Origin: a virus | IMG/VR virus record: IMGVR_UViG_3300042564_005549 | Span: 17,705-81,704 of that record | Reading direction: 5' to 3' (one strand) | DNA: 64,000 bases | In this document: one piece after another, positions 29,868-38,364 of the stretch | How the letters are laid out: every line of letters begins with the position of its first letter | Position numbering within the stretch: the stretch's first letter is position 1 | Position numbers and translations under genes: made by a program | Notes under the pieces: generated by a model | Told to the model about the DNA's origin: nothing | Database searches by the model: none | What the model saw: the letters and a program-made list of their open reading frames with translations, nothing else

Positions 29868-30371
29868 ATGGAAACAAATCAAAAAGGATGTTTAGTCCAA
29901 GGAACATTAATCTCAATGGCTGACGGAACTTCAAAAGTTATTGAAGACGTTGTTGTTGGAGATTTAGTTAAATCAGTAGTTTTAAATCAAGAGGAAGGTA
30001 TTTTTGAAGAAACTGTAGGTACCGTTGTAGAATTACAACAAGAAGAAACAGAATTAGTATACTCATTAAATGAAGGTTTACTAATTGCATCTGAAGACCA
30101 CAAACATATTGTTAGACAAAAAACACCTGAAGGTGATGCATATACTGAAAGATGGATTGTATGTAGTACAACTTTTGTTGTTGAAGACGATAAAATGATG
30201 GGTGCTGATGGTATTGAAATCACAATAACATCAAAAGAAGAAGTAACAGGAACTAAAACAGTTCATAACTTAGTAATAGAAAACCATAACACATTTATTG
30301 CAAATGGTGTTATTACTTATAACGAAATATTACCTGAAGTAACGGAAGAAGAAACTCCGGCTGGAGAGTAA
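29868..30371 (+). CDS. Stand-alone Hint-domain (intein/hedgehog-type) protein
   Basis: A 167-residue protein that is almost entirely a Hint domain. CLVQGTLISMADGTSKVIED begins at Cys8 (intein block A). LLIASEDHKHIV is the block B-type His motif. VHNLVIENHNTFIANGVITY then Asn152 form the C-terminal blocks. The usual penultimate His is Tyr here, and the residue after Asn is Glu, not Cys/Ser/Thr, so protein splicing is unlikely; N-terminal cleavage or thioester chemistry is possible. Only 7 residues precede the Cys, and a 15-residue acidic tail follows, so there are no real exteins. It lies between TPTP-linker fibre genes. Function is inference: processing or crosslinking in trans, or a structural use of the fold. 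Confidence 0.85.
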   Translation: METNQKGCLVQGTLISMADGTSKVIEDVVVGDLVKSVVLNQEEGIFEETVGTVVELQQEETELVYSLNEGLLIASEDHKHIVRQKTPEGDAYTERWIVCSTTFVVEDDKMMGADGIEITITSKEEVTGTKTVHNLVIENHNTFIANGVITYNEILPEVTEEETPAGE

Positions 30372-30389
30372 TTTAAACAAAATTAAAAT

Positions 30390-30968
30390 ATGTTAGCAAC
30401 ATTTTATTTAACAGGACCATTTTCAGCATCGACATTATCGACTGAATTTACCATTACAGGAGAACCAGGAGGTATAGTTCACCCTGGTGTGACAAAAGCA
30501 CAATTATTAACAGGACACACAATTGTTTTTGTCGATTCGGTAACCGGAGGAACAGTTACGGCAACCAATGAAACTTGTGAAGGAACACAAAAAAGTTGGG
30601 CAGTAATTCAATCTACTCCAACGCCAACTCCTACTCCAACAATTACATCAACACCATTACCTCCACTATATGGATTCTTCCGTAGTAATCCATCAGTAGA
30701 AGCTCTTGGACATTGTGAGCAAAATCAAATAACAAGTGCATTATTCTACAGTACATCAACAACAATTTCGGGTATGTTAGGTACAACGGTATATGACGGT
30801 AATCAAGACCCTTGGGTTGGTGGAGATTTCTATTATGCGGTTTCTTCAGACGATACATTTAACACTAACGACCAACCATATTCGGTTATTGAAGTTGATA
30901 ATTATGGTATGGTTACTGATGTTCAATATATCACGGATTGCGGCGGTGGCGGCGGTGCAATAGTATAA
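30390..30968 (+). CDS. Short TPTP fibre protein with the shared C-terminal domain
   Basis: A 192-residue protein 18 bp after the Hint gene. It has an N-terminal beta domain (1-70), a short Thr-Pro linker (TPTPTPTITSTP), and a C-terminal domain of about 95 residues starting YGFFRSNPSVEALGHC and ending in DNYGMVTDVQYITDCGGGGG plus AIV. The same C-terminal pattern occurs at 31069-32472 and 34196-35380. Probably a small tail-tip or fibre protein. A strong terminator follows. Confidence 0.75.
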   Translation: MLATFYLTGPFSASTLSTEFTITGEPGGIVHPGVTKAQLLTGHTIVFVDSVTGGTVTATNETCEGTQKSWAVIQSTPTPTPTPTITSTPLPPLYGFFRSNPSVEALGHCEQNQITSALFYSTSTTISGMLGTTVYDGNQDPWVGGDFYYAVSSDDTFNTNDQPYSVIEVDNYGMVTDVQYITDCGGGGGAIV

Positions 30969-30996
30969 AATAAAATATTTTTAAATAAATTAAATT

Positions 30997-31026
30997 AAAC
31001 CCCTTCACAAAAAGGGGTTTTTTTAT
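30997..31026 (+). terminator. Intrinsic terminator
   Basis: AAACCCCTT (30997-31005), loop CACAAA, AAGGGGTTT (31012-31020) and a run of Ts. It splits the fibre cassette after the Hint and short fibre genes. Confidence 0.92.
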
Positions 31027-31056
31027 GGTTTATTTTTAATAAAAAAAAGGATATAC

Positions 31057-31064
31057 TATTTATG
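31057..31064 (+). promoter_or_regulatory. TATTTATG box
   Basis: TATTTATG 4 nt before the ATG at 31069, just downstream of the terminator, so the next fibre gene needs its own promoter. Confidence 0.5.
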
Positions 31065-31068
31065 TATT

Positions 31069-32472
31069 ATGGGATTAGTAATTAGACTGCACGATATTGT
31101 ATCACCGAACCAATTTAAGGTTTACTACAAGCAAGCAACATCACCATATCCAATGAATAGTGGGTATAGTTTGTATGGGACTTTTAGTGCCGGTACAACA
31201 ACTGTAAACGTTAGCGGAATTACAATTAATTTTAATTCAAATTATTGGTTTAAAATAGAAGACCAATCAACCGGTCGATATATTATTGAAAATATTGAGA
31301 CAAACGACCCGATTGCATATATGGACTGTTGTCCACAACCGGTATCGTTAGGCGCAGTTTGTTATCATAGTTGTTACCCACCAACAATTAATAGTATTAG
31401 TTGTGTTGGACTTGCGGACCCAACTCCAACTCCAACACCAACTCCTACAAGCACACCAACTCCAACACCAACTGCAACATTAGTTGCCCCGACAGCTACA
31501 CCAACTCCTACACCTACATCAACATTACCTGGACCAACAGCAACACCAACGCCTACACCAACAAGTACACCTACACCAACACCAACAATTACACCAACAC
31601 CATTACCTGGGTGTAGTTCTATTGTAACGGGTGAGTATAGTGGTTCAGATTTCTATAACTACCCTGATAATCAATTAAATTTTACAGGAGTCCCTAATGG
31701 TGCAACAATTAACTTTACTTGTACAGCAAATGATAGACCAAATAATATTTCAATTAGAACAGCGTTAACTGTACTTGAAAGTACAGGATGGTTTGGTAAT
31801 TCTTCAGGATATGATTCGGGAGATTATTGGTATCCAACCGAAGGAACTGGTCCTATAACATTATCAATCACGTATGATAATACTAAAACATATTATATAG
31901 ACGCATTAACAGCGCCGGCTTTAGCTGCACCTAACGAAGTGAACGATTATTGGGAAGTAAGTATACAGTGTTTAGGTGTACCTACACCAACACCAACAAT
32001 TACACCAACACCAACAAATACTGCAACACCTACACCAACACCTACACCAACGGACCTACCTATTTATACATTCTATAGAGCTGCTGAAGTAATTGATGAT
32101 AATATCTCAACAACTTATTGTAACAATTTCCCTGGCGGTCAAGGTTATAATATTAGTTCACCATTCTATACAACAGATTCAATGTTAATTCCGGGTTCAA
32201 CTGTAATCTATAGTGACCCTGCTTTAGTAAACGAGATTGTAGGTTCTTGGTCATTAAGTAATGTAACTAGAATGGCTTACATTACTCAGACTGAATATCA
32301 AAACGCCTCTGTTACTCCGACAACAACTAACCCTGAAGGTGATACGTTATATGATGGTGGCATATATAAATGGATGAGAGTAAATTCAGATGGAGTTGTA
32401 ATGTCTACAGGTACCGACAGTTGTACTGATGGTGGAGGTGGAGAAGGACCTGAAGGACCGAATGTAGAATAA
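31069..32472 (+). CDS. TPTP-linker fibre protein
   Basis: A 467-residue modular protein: N-terminal beta domain (about 1-115; RLHDIVSPNQFKVYYKQATS), Thr-Pro linker (about 117-182), a central domain that resembles bacterial pre-peptidase C-type sandwiches (about 183-305; PNGATINFTCTANDRPNNIS), a second Thr-Pro linker, and the shared C-terminal domain (about 330-467) with YTFYRAAEVIDDN, MLIPGSTVIYSDPAL and a Gly-rich end. The linkers make a bead-on-string protein. Likely a receptor-binding or surface-adhesion protein. No signal peptide. Confidence 0.78.
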   Translation: MGLVIRLHDIVSPNQFKVYYKQATSPYPMNSGYSLYGTFSAGTTTVNVSGITINFNSNYWFKIEDQSTGRYIIENIETNDPIAYMDCCPQPVSLGAVCYHSCYPPTINSISCVGLADPTPTPTPTPTSTPTPTPTATLVAPTATPTPTPTSTLPGPTATPTPTPTSTPTPTPTITPTPLPGCSSIVTGEYSGSDFYNYPDNQLNFTGVPNGATINFTCTANDRPNNISIRTALTVLESTGWFGNSSGYDSGDYWYPTEGTGPITLSITYDNTKTYYIDALTAPALAAPNEVNDYWEVSIQCLGVPTPTPTITPTPTNTATPTPTPTPTDLPIYTFYRAAEVIDDNISTTYCNNFPGGQGYNISSPFYTTDSMLIPGSTVIYSDPALVNEIVGSWSLSNVTRMAYITQTEYQNASVTPTTTNPEGDTLYDGGIYKWMRVNSDGVVMSTGTDSCTDGGGGEGPEGPNVE

Positions 32473-32491
32473 AATTAAAATTAAAAAAGAA

Positions 32492-32499
32492 TATAAATA
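32492..32499 (+). promoter_or_regulatory. TATAAATA box
   Basis: TATAAATA 3 nt before the ATG at 32503. This one has the exact T4 late-box sequence, while the other boxes in the window read TATTTATA. Confidence 0.35.
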
Positions 32500-32502
32500 A
32501 AA

Positions 32503-34170
32503 ATGGCGGCAGCAAGCATAACGGTTAATTACACAGCAGGTTGTACAGGATGTACTCAAGAATATAGATATGTTGTCAGTACTGGCGACATTAACACTGC
32601 AACTGTTATACCATATTCAGGTTCATCACCTTTAGTGATTACCGGTTTAACAACTGGTAATTCATATACCGTACAAATGAGAAATGTATGTGAATTAATC
32701 TCAAGTGATTGGACATCTACACAAACCGTTACTTGTAACGCAATCATCACGCCAACCGCAACACCAACACCAACTCCTACAAGTACACCTACACCAACCG
32801 CAACAGCTACACCAACTCCTACACCAACATTACCTGGACCAACCGCAACACCAACACCAACTCCTACACCAACATTGAATATAATTGACCCTGAAGACCC
32901 AACTGTTTATTATTATTATGCATTGGGAGATTGTAATGATATGAGATATTCATATACTGCAATTACTATTACAGGATTTAGTGCCCCTATACAAATACCA
33001 GGTTGTGCAACATTAACTGAAATTGGTACGTTATCATTACAAAATCCCGCAACAACATCAATTGTATTATCTGACCCATTAGACCCTTGCGGTTTTGGTG
33101 AAAGTTATTCAGGAGTCGCAATTGGTAGAAGTACATCATCATTAACTGAAGGTACGGTATATCTTGTTGGTGACCAATGTTTATCTATCATTGCGGTAGA
33201 AACTCAATATGTTGAAAGTTGGAGTGTTAACTTAGATGGTATATCACCAATTGCTGGTGATAATCCTTGCGGAGCTTGTGACCCACCATTTACAGGTTTC
33301 CAAATATCAGGATTTAGTGGTACAACTTGTGACACAGGTGAAAATATAATTGCTTATTCCTTAATTACTCCTGGAGTGTTAGGTAATGTATATGGAATAC
33401 AAATGTATAGTGGTGGTACTGCGGTAGGTTCTGCAAAATGTGCAACTTTAACTACAAATTTAGGTGTACAATTTGTTATAACTGACCCTGAAACTGAAGG
33501 TATTACAGGATATGGTATAAGTGATTTGGGTCCATTTGAATTAGGTCAACCGATGTTCCAAGGATATGAAGATTGTGCAACTTGTGAGGGTGTTGAACAA
33601 AAATATATGATTGTAGGTGAAAGATGTGATACCACGGGTAGTGTGACAATTTGGTCAGATACACCACCAACAGTCGTAAGTGGAGATACTATTTCGGTTA
33701 ATATTTTTGGTACAATAGCGTGTTTCCTTGTAACACAAGCAGACCAATTTACATCCGTTGTTTATAATGATATTGGAAATACAATAGTAGAAACAGGTTG
33801 TGATTGTAATGGAAATAGTGGAGGTGCAAATGTAAACGTTGCAAGTATTGTTGCAGCACCGATGGATAGTAGTAGTACATATAGTGAATGTCAAGGTTCA
33901 ATGGGGCAATATTACAATGAATATTACGAATATGATATAGAATTAATATTCAAAGATTCAAGTAATAATTCAGTTATACCTAATCAACCGGTTGAGTATC
34001 GTATTAATGGAGGTTCTTGGGTACCTACAACAGCAAATTCCACTACAATAGTGATATCGACTACATTAACATATTATGATAATACCGCTTGTGGTGGTGG
34101 ACCATATGCAGATACTTTAGATGTTAAAGTTGGCACAATAACAGTTCTTAATTACACTGCAGGAAGTTAA
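32503..34170 (+). CDS. TPTP-linker fibre protein with fibronectin III-like N-terminus and Cys-capped modules
   Basis: A 555-residue protein. The first 80 residues look like a fibronectin type III domain (QEYRYVVSTGDINTATVIPY; LTTGNSYTVQMRNVC), closely like the start of the gene at 34196. A Thr-Pro linker follows (about 84-125). Then come tandem modules of about 95 residues ending in Cys-rich joints (NPCGACDPP, EDCATCEGV, ETGCDCNGN). The C-terminal 110 residues are unassigned and Ser/Tyr-rich. It lacks the Gly-rich C-terminal domain of its neighbours. A host-surface binding role is inferred. Confidence 0.78.
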   Translation: MAAASITVNYTAGCTGCTQEYRYVVSTGDINTATVIPYSGSSPLVITGLTTGNSYTVQMRNVCELISSDWTSTQTVTCNAIITPTATPTPTPTSTPTPTATATPTPTPTLPGPTATPTPTPTPTLNIIDPEDPTVYYYYALGDCNDMRYSYTAITITGFSAPIQIPGCATLTEIGTLSLQNPATTSIVLSDPLDPCGFGESYSGVAIGRSTSSLTEGTVYLVGDQCLSIIAVETQYVESWSVNLDGISPIAGDNPCGACDPPFTGFQISGFSGTTCDTGENIIAYSLITPGVLGNVYGIQMYSGGTAVGSAKCATLTTNLGVQFVITDPETEGITGYGISDLGPFELGQPMFQGYEDCATCEGVEQKYMIVGERCDTTGSVTIWSDTPPTVVSGDTISVNIFGTIACFLVTQADQFTSVVYNDIGNTIVETGCDCNGNSGGANVNVASIVAAPMDSSSTYSECQGSMGQYYNEYYEYDIELIFKDSSNNSVIPNQPVEYRINGGSWVPTTANSTTIVISTTLTYYDNTACGGGPYADTLDVKVGTITVLNYTAGS

Positions 34171-34183
34171 AAATAAAAAAACG

Positions 34184-34191
34184 TATTTATA
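34184..34191 (+). promoter_or_regulatory. TATTTATA box
   Basis: TATTTATA 4 nt before the ATG at 34196. Confidence 0.45.
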
Positions 34192-34195
34192 ATAA

Positions 34196-35380
34196 ATGGC
34201 ACAATTAATATTAACTTGGTCGGCACCTTCGGATTGTAGTGGATGTACTTTTGAATATAGGTACAAACTTAGTAGTGCATCAACATATGTAACAGGTGCA
34301 ACAAGTAATACTATTGTAACAATTAATAATTTAATTGACGCTCAAACATACAATTACAGTGTTAGGACCGTATGTCCTGATGCTGGAGGTAATTTAAGAA
34401 GTAGATGGTTAAATGGAAGTTCAGTTACTTGTAACACGAATCCACCATTACAACCAACACCCACACCTACAATTACCCCTACACCTACATCAACACCAAC
34501 TAGTACTCCAACACCGACACCAACGGCGACCGTATTAACACCAACCGCAACACCTACCCCAACTCCTACACCTACAACAACCGTAGGGTCTTGTTTAAGT
34601 GGTGATTTGACATCTTCAGGTAATTGTAGTAGTTCAGATTTGGCATCGTTTACATTATCTAGTGGTTATCAAGCAACGATTACACCAAGTGGATTTTTCT
34701 ATAGTGGTACAGGAACTAGATATGCTTATGCATATTTAAGGACAAGTACAGGGACTAACATCCAACAATTTACATTAACGCAAGTTAACAGCACCACACC
34801 AACATTCTCACCAAGTACGTATACAATTACGACACCAGGTTCATATCAACTTTACGTACAACAAGTTGATTGTAATCAGGGAGGCACAGGAGGTTCGGGT
34901 ACAATGAGCCTTACTGTTGGTAATTGTCAAGTTTATACTGCACCGACTCCTACTCCTACCCCAACTCCAACAGCACAGCCAATTTACACTTTCTATGCCG
35001 CGAGTCAAATACTTTGGGATAATGTAGGAACAACATATTGTAGTGAACCGGGATATATTATGTCAGGTCCATTATACTCTCTTGACGCAACACTCACACC
35101 GGGCTCAACAGTATTATACACTGACTATACTTTAGAAACGGAATATGTTGGTGGATGGACTAATAGTTCAAACTATCGATTTGCGTATATTACCTCAACG
35201 GACCATCAATTATATACAAATTATCCGAGCTATCCAAACACCATTGACCCTGACGCAGATGGAAATATGGGAGGGATATTCAAATTTGCCGGCGTAGATG
35301 AAAATGGTGTTGTACAAACAACAGGAATATATAGTTGTAGTGGTGGAGGTTCAGGTGGAGGCGATGGTGCCATTGAATAA
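34196..35380 (+). CDS. TPTP-linker fibre protein, paralogue of neighbours
   Basis: A 394-residue protein. The N-terminal fibronectin III-like domain (CSGCTFEYRYKLSSASTYVT; QTYNYSVRTVCPDAGG) matches the start of the 32503 gene. A Thr-Pro linker leads to a pre-peptidase C-like domain (SSDLASFTLSSGYQATITPS; TPGSYQLYVQQVDC), then a short Thr-Pro linker and the shared C-terminal domain (YTFYAASQILWDN, LTPGSTVLYTDYTL, Gly-rich end). The module shuffling suggests duplication and recombination between neighbours. Probable tail surface adhesin. Confidence 0.78.
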   Translation: MAQLILTWSAPSDCSGCTFEYRYKLSSASTYVTGATSNTIVTINNLIDAQTYNYSVRTVCPDAGGNLRSRWLNGSSVTCNTNPPLQPTPTPTITPTPTSTPTSTPTPTPTATVLTPTATPTPTPTPTTTVGSCLSGDLTSSGNCSSSDLASFTLSSGYQATITPSGFFYSGTGTRYAYAYLRTSTGTNIQQFTLTQVNSTTPTFSPSTYTITTPGSYQLYVQQVDCNQGGTGGSGTMSLTVGNCQVYTAPTPTPTPTPTAQPIYTFYAASQILWDNVGTTYCSEPGYIMSGPLYSLDATLTPGSTVLYTDYTLETEYVGGWTNSSNYRFAYITSTDHQLYTNYPSYPNTIDPDADGNMGGIFKFAGVDENGVVQTTGIYSCSGGGSGGGDGAIE

Positions 35381-35404
35381 CGATAACATAAATTCTAAAA
35401 AGAA

Positions 35405-35412
35405 TATTTATA
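35405..35412 (+). promoter_or_regulatory. TATTTATA box
   Basis: TATTTATA 4 nt before the ATG at 35417. Confidence 0.45.
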
Positions 35413-35416
35413 ACAT

Positions 35417-37573
35417 ATGAGTTTTTTACACGAAAATGAATCAGAACATATAGCTGCGAGAATCACCAACGAAGGTAGACAAAAAATTGCTGAAGGTAAT
35501 TTCAATATTGTCTATTTCCAAGTCGGAGATTCCGAATATGACTATAATTTCGAAGAGTATGATGGTACTTCAGGTACCACAAACCCATCTCAAAAGGTAT
35601 TCACACCTTTGGATAAAGATTCTATTGTAAAATACCCATACAAGTTATCAGAATCAACAGTTACAGGTACAACATTTGGTAACCCAATTCAAGTAGCTCA
35701 AATAGAAACTATTAGAAATGAAATGGGCGCTGCGGGATTTGTTTCGGCTTATTTAGAATTTGATGATACAACAGACCCTTGTACAGGAACAACCGTTGAA
35801 TGTTCAAATGAAAAGATACCGGTTTCGGCTTTATCAGGAACCACAACATTATATCTAACAGGAAACACATTTTCTGATTGTCAATATATAACAATTGCAT
35901 TTACTGAATTAATCGGTGCAGATGCGGTGATTTCAGGAACATCAACAAGTTTAATTTATAGAGTAACTAATTTTGTTTCAGGTTCATCTGTTAATACATT
36001 AACATTGGATAGAGCGACTCCAAATATGTCAAATATATGTTCAGGAGGTTTTGCAACTGTTATGTGTAACAAATGTAACCCATTTTTTCCTGGTCCATAT
36101 GAAACAGATTTAACTTGTTTACCAAACACACAAAACCCTGAAGACCAACAAGACCCTTGGACATTGAACATTGTGTGGAGTGAAAGACCTGCCGGTGTTA
36201 AAAACCAAGGTTCAGAAATTCAAGAATATGTTAGTGGTTACACAAGTAACGTATTCGTTTCAACAAAAGAATTTTTAGGATACGGTTCGTCATCGGGACA
36301 AACTGTAAACACAGGAACAACAATTACCAATTCATTTGGTGATTCGGTTGTTGTATTTCCTGAAGAACAACATAGTATAGCGATTATACATTATTCGGAA
36401 TTGAATACTGAAAGAGAACCTGAAAAATTCTTTAAGTATGAAGATTATATTAGTACTAATAATAGTCTTACTGATGCGTTATTATATGACACAGACGACC
36501 AACCAGTTACTGATTTAGATTACTTTGAGGTTTATATTCCATTTATTTATTATAATAGAAATACCGGTACCACAATAGGTGCAACATTCACAATGGATAC
36601 TACAGATTATTTTGTGAATTCAACCGCAATGGATACTAAATTAAATAAAATAAAGTACAGATACCTAATTGACGAAAGAGGATATAGAGTAGGTAGAGTT
36701 TATTATAATAACAAAATAATTGTATTTGATGACCAAGAGATTGTTGCAGTTTTAGATTACAAATCTAATAGAAAATATACATTACCAATTCCAAGAGTTT
36801 CTCAAGTTCCTGTTGATACTAAATGTAGCACCAATGGTAACCCATTAACACCACTTATGAGTGGAACTACAGGTCAAACTGTATTTGTTACATATCTTTT
36901 AGAATTTAGTGGGTCAACATCTTTACATTGTAACCACTATTCAAAAATAACAGGTACATCGTTAAATGCTGATATATCATTAAGATTCTCTGATGATGAT
37001 TGGGGACATATGAAATCTACAAAATGTGGATTTAAAGATGGTTACATTGCTGACAAATTATATGCATTAGTTCAATTGGTAGACACTGGTGACCAACCAC
37101 AAACTAATTTATGGACAAAGATTAATATTACATCGGACATCCCTAACCATACTACAGGATTAATTGACCCTGATAATTTAAAAGGTGCACGTTTTGTTAT
37201 CACAAATGATGATTATGATAATGGTACGATATATGACATTGAAGACCATTTAGGTGAATTACCCGACCAACCAGCACCATATGCAAACGGTAGTTTTTAT
37301 CAAACAACTCCTCAATTTGGTGACGAACAACCATTCCCTGGTAGTGTAAAATTGATTAGAGCTTCCGACTTAACTGTTATGAGATTCTTAGTTAATTTAC
37401 CAAATGGTGAATTTACAACAACACAAAACCCAAGTTATACCACAGGTAAAACTAAAAGAATTACTGAAGTTGCTTTACTTAACAGTAATAAAGAAGTTTT
37501 AGTAATCGGTAAAACACCAAAACCAATTCACAGAGTAGGAACTCAAGTATTTGCAGTTAAAATTGACCTCTAA
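35417..37573 (+). CDS. Large tail/baseplate structural protein
   Basis: A 718-residue protein without Thr-Pro linkers. The N-terminus, ESEHIAARITNEGRQKIAEG followed by NIVYFQVGDSEYDY, resembles the attachment domain at the start of many phage fibre and collar proteins (I-T-x-x-G-x-x-x-I and a later x-x-G-D). The C-terminus (TEVALLNSNKEVLVIGKTPK) looks like the EIGL-type strand that ends such domains. The middle is beta-rich, with CSNEKIPVSALSGTTTLYLT and a cluster MCNKCNPFF. Likely a baseplate-periphery or fibre-anchoring protein closing the tail cassette. Confidence 0.72.
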   Translation: MSFLHENESEHIAARITNEGRQKIAEGNFNIVYFQVGDSEYDYNFEEYDGTSGTTNPSQKVFTPLDKDSIVKYPYKLSESTVTGTTFGNPIQVAQIETIRNEMGAAGFVSAYLEFDDTTDPCTGTTVECSNEKIPVSALSGTTTLYLTGNTFSDCQYITIAFTELIGADAVISGTSTSLIYRVTNFVSGSSVNTLTLDRATPNMSNICSGGFATVMCNKCNPFFPGPYETDLTCLPNTQNPEDQQDPWTLNIVWSERPAGVKNQGSEIQEYVSGYTSNVFVSTKEFLGYGSSSGQTVNTGTTITNSFGDSVVVFPEEQHSIAIIHYSELNTEREPEKFFKYEDYISTNNSLTDALLYDTDDQPVTDLDYFEVYIPFIYYNRNTGTTIGATFTMDTTDYFVNSTAMDTKLNKIKYRYLIDERGYRVGRVYYNNKIIVFDDQEIVAVLDYKSNRKYTLPIPRVSQVPVDTKCSTNGNPLTPLMSGTTGQTVFVTYLLEFSGSTSLHCNHYSKITGTSLNADISLRFSDDDWGHMKSTKCGFKDGYIADKLYALVQLVDTGDQPQTNLWTKINITSDIPNHTTGLIDPDNLKGARFVITNDDYDNGTIYDIEDHLGELPDQPAPYANGSFYQTTPQFGDEQPFPGSVKLIRASDLTVMRFLVNLPNGEFTTTQNPSYTTGKTKRITEVALLNSNKEVLVIGKTPKPIHRVGTQVFAVKIDL

Positions 37574-37595
37574 CTATTTACAAAACAAATAATAT

Positions 37596-37603
37596 TATTT
37601 ATA
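37596..37603 (+). promoter_or_regulatory. TATTTATA box
   Basis: TATTTATA 9 nt before the RuvC-like gene ATG at 37613. A second near-match, TATTTACA, lies at 37575. Confidence 0.45.
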
Positions 37604-37612
37604 TATTATTTT

Positions 37613-38224
37613 ATGGAGAACAATTTAAAAAACAAAGCAAAGATTTTGGGATTGGATATCTCAACCAAAACTATTGGCTGGGCATTATTCGATATTAATA
37701 GTTCCAAACTATTGGAGTTAACACACTTCTCACCAAAAATCAAACCACAACCGGAAGATAAAATTGAAGAATTGTTGTTAAAGGCTGAAGCTTTTAAAAA
37801 ACATCTTGAAGCTTATAGGAATATGGGTATCACGAGAGTGGTCATTGAAGAACCGTTATTACAATCAAATAACATTTATACCGTTGGTACTTTATTACGT
37901 TACAATACTTTGATTTTAAAGAATTGTTATGACGTGTTAGGAATCGTTCCAACATTCATCTCAACATATAATGCAAGAAAATTTGCCTTTCCTGATTTGG
38001 TTGGCGCAAATGATAAAGGTCGTAATGTGTTATTTGGTGGATACCCAAAAGACATCGACAAGAAACACGTAATTTGGGAGCACGTTAATAACGTATGTCC
38101 TGATGTTAAGTGGTTGTATGGTAAAACAGGAGCACTTAAAAAAGAAAATTACGATATGAGTGATGCCGCAACTGCTGTGATTGGATATGTTAATATGGTG
38201 AAGACAGAAAAATCCGGCAACTAA
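37613..38224 (+). CDS. RuvC-like Holliday-junction resolvase
   Basis: A 203-residue RNase H-fold nuclease of the RuvC type. Acidic residues sit where expected: Asp15 in ILGLDISTKTIGWAL, Glu79/80 in RVVIEEPLL, and Asp181/184 in DMSDAATAVIGY. The size fits RuvC (about 170-200). T4 uses the unrelated gp49, so this would be the junction resolvase or debranching nuclease before packaging here. It is the last gene before the candidate small RNA and the recombination-replication block. Confidence 0.83.
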   Translation: MENNLKNKAKILGLDISTKTIGWALFDINSSKLLELTHFSPKIKPQPEDKIEELLLKAEAFKKHLEAYRNMGITRVVIEEPLLQSNNIYTVGTLLRYNTLILKNCYDVLGIVPTFISTYNARKFAFPDLVGANDKGRNVLFGGYPKDIDKKHVIWEHVNNVCPDVKWLYGKTGALKKENYDMSDAATAVIGYVNMVKTEKSGN

Positions 38225-38252
38225 TATTTCACTTTTAAATAATTAAATAATA

Positions 38253-38260
38253 TATTTATT
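38253..38260 (+). promoter_or_regulatory. TATTTATT box of the small RNA candidate
   Basis: TATTTATT with 4 nt to G38265, where the structured RNA begins. No ORF starts here, so it suggests the box directs transcription and is not a translation signal. Confidence 0.5.
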
Positions 38261-38264
38261 AATA

Positions 38265-38337
38265 GGACGGGACGTGAGCCTTAAAATTCACGTTTGGTTG
38301 GTGTTCCCTCGGAGTGGTGTCCGAGGGATTTTTTTTT
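38265..38337 (+). ncRNA. Candidate small structured RNA with terminator
   Basis: A compact unit of about 70 nt with its own promoter-like box and a strong terminator. The less AT-rich sequence starts GGACGGGACG. Hairpin 1 is ACGTGA (38272-38277) with TCACGT (38288-38293). A G/T-rich single-stranded stretch follows (TTGGTTGGTGT). Hairpin 2 is TCCCTCGGA (38305-38313) with TCCGAGGGA (38320-38328), then nine Ts. It does not look like a tRNA and I do not recognise an RNA family. Could regulate by pairing or bind a protein; this is inference. Confidence 0.65.
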
Positions 38338-38351
38338 GTCCTTTTTTTTAC

Positions 38352-38360
38352 TTATATTTT
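38352..38360 (+). promoter_or_regulatory. TTATATTTT-type promoter of the primase gene
   Basis: TTATATTTT 4 nt before the ATG at 38365, right after the T-run of the small RNA. If it acts as a -7 box the mRNA would be nearly leaderless. Confidence 0.5.
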
Positions 38361-38364
38361 CCAT

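Noticed and set aside
28250-35380. Diversity-generating retroelement behind the fibre variability
   Set aside because: No reverse transcriptase or template/variable repeat pair is visible; module shuffling and repeats explain the pattern better.
38314-38364. GTG start giving a longer primase
   Set aside because: It lies inside the terminator hairpin of the small RNA; the ATG at 38365 is preceded by a promoter box and gives a normal zinc-ribbon start.
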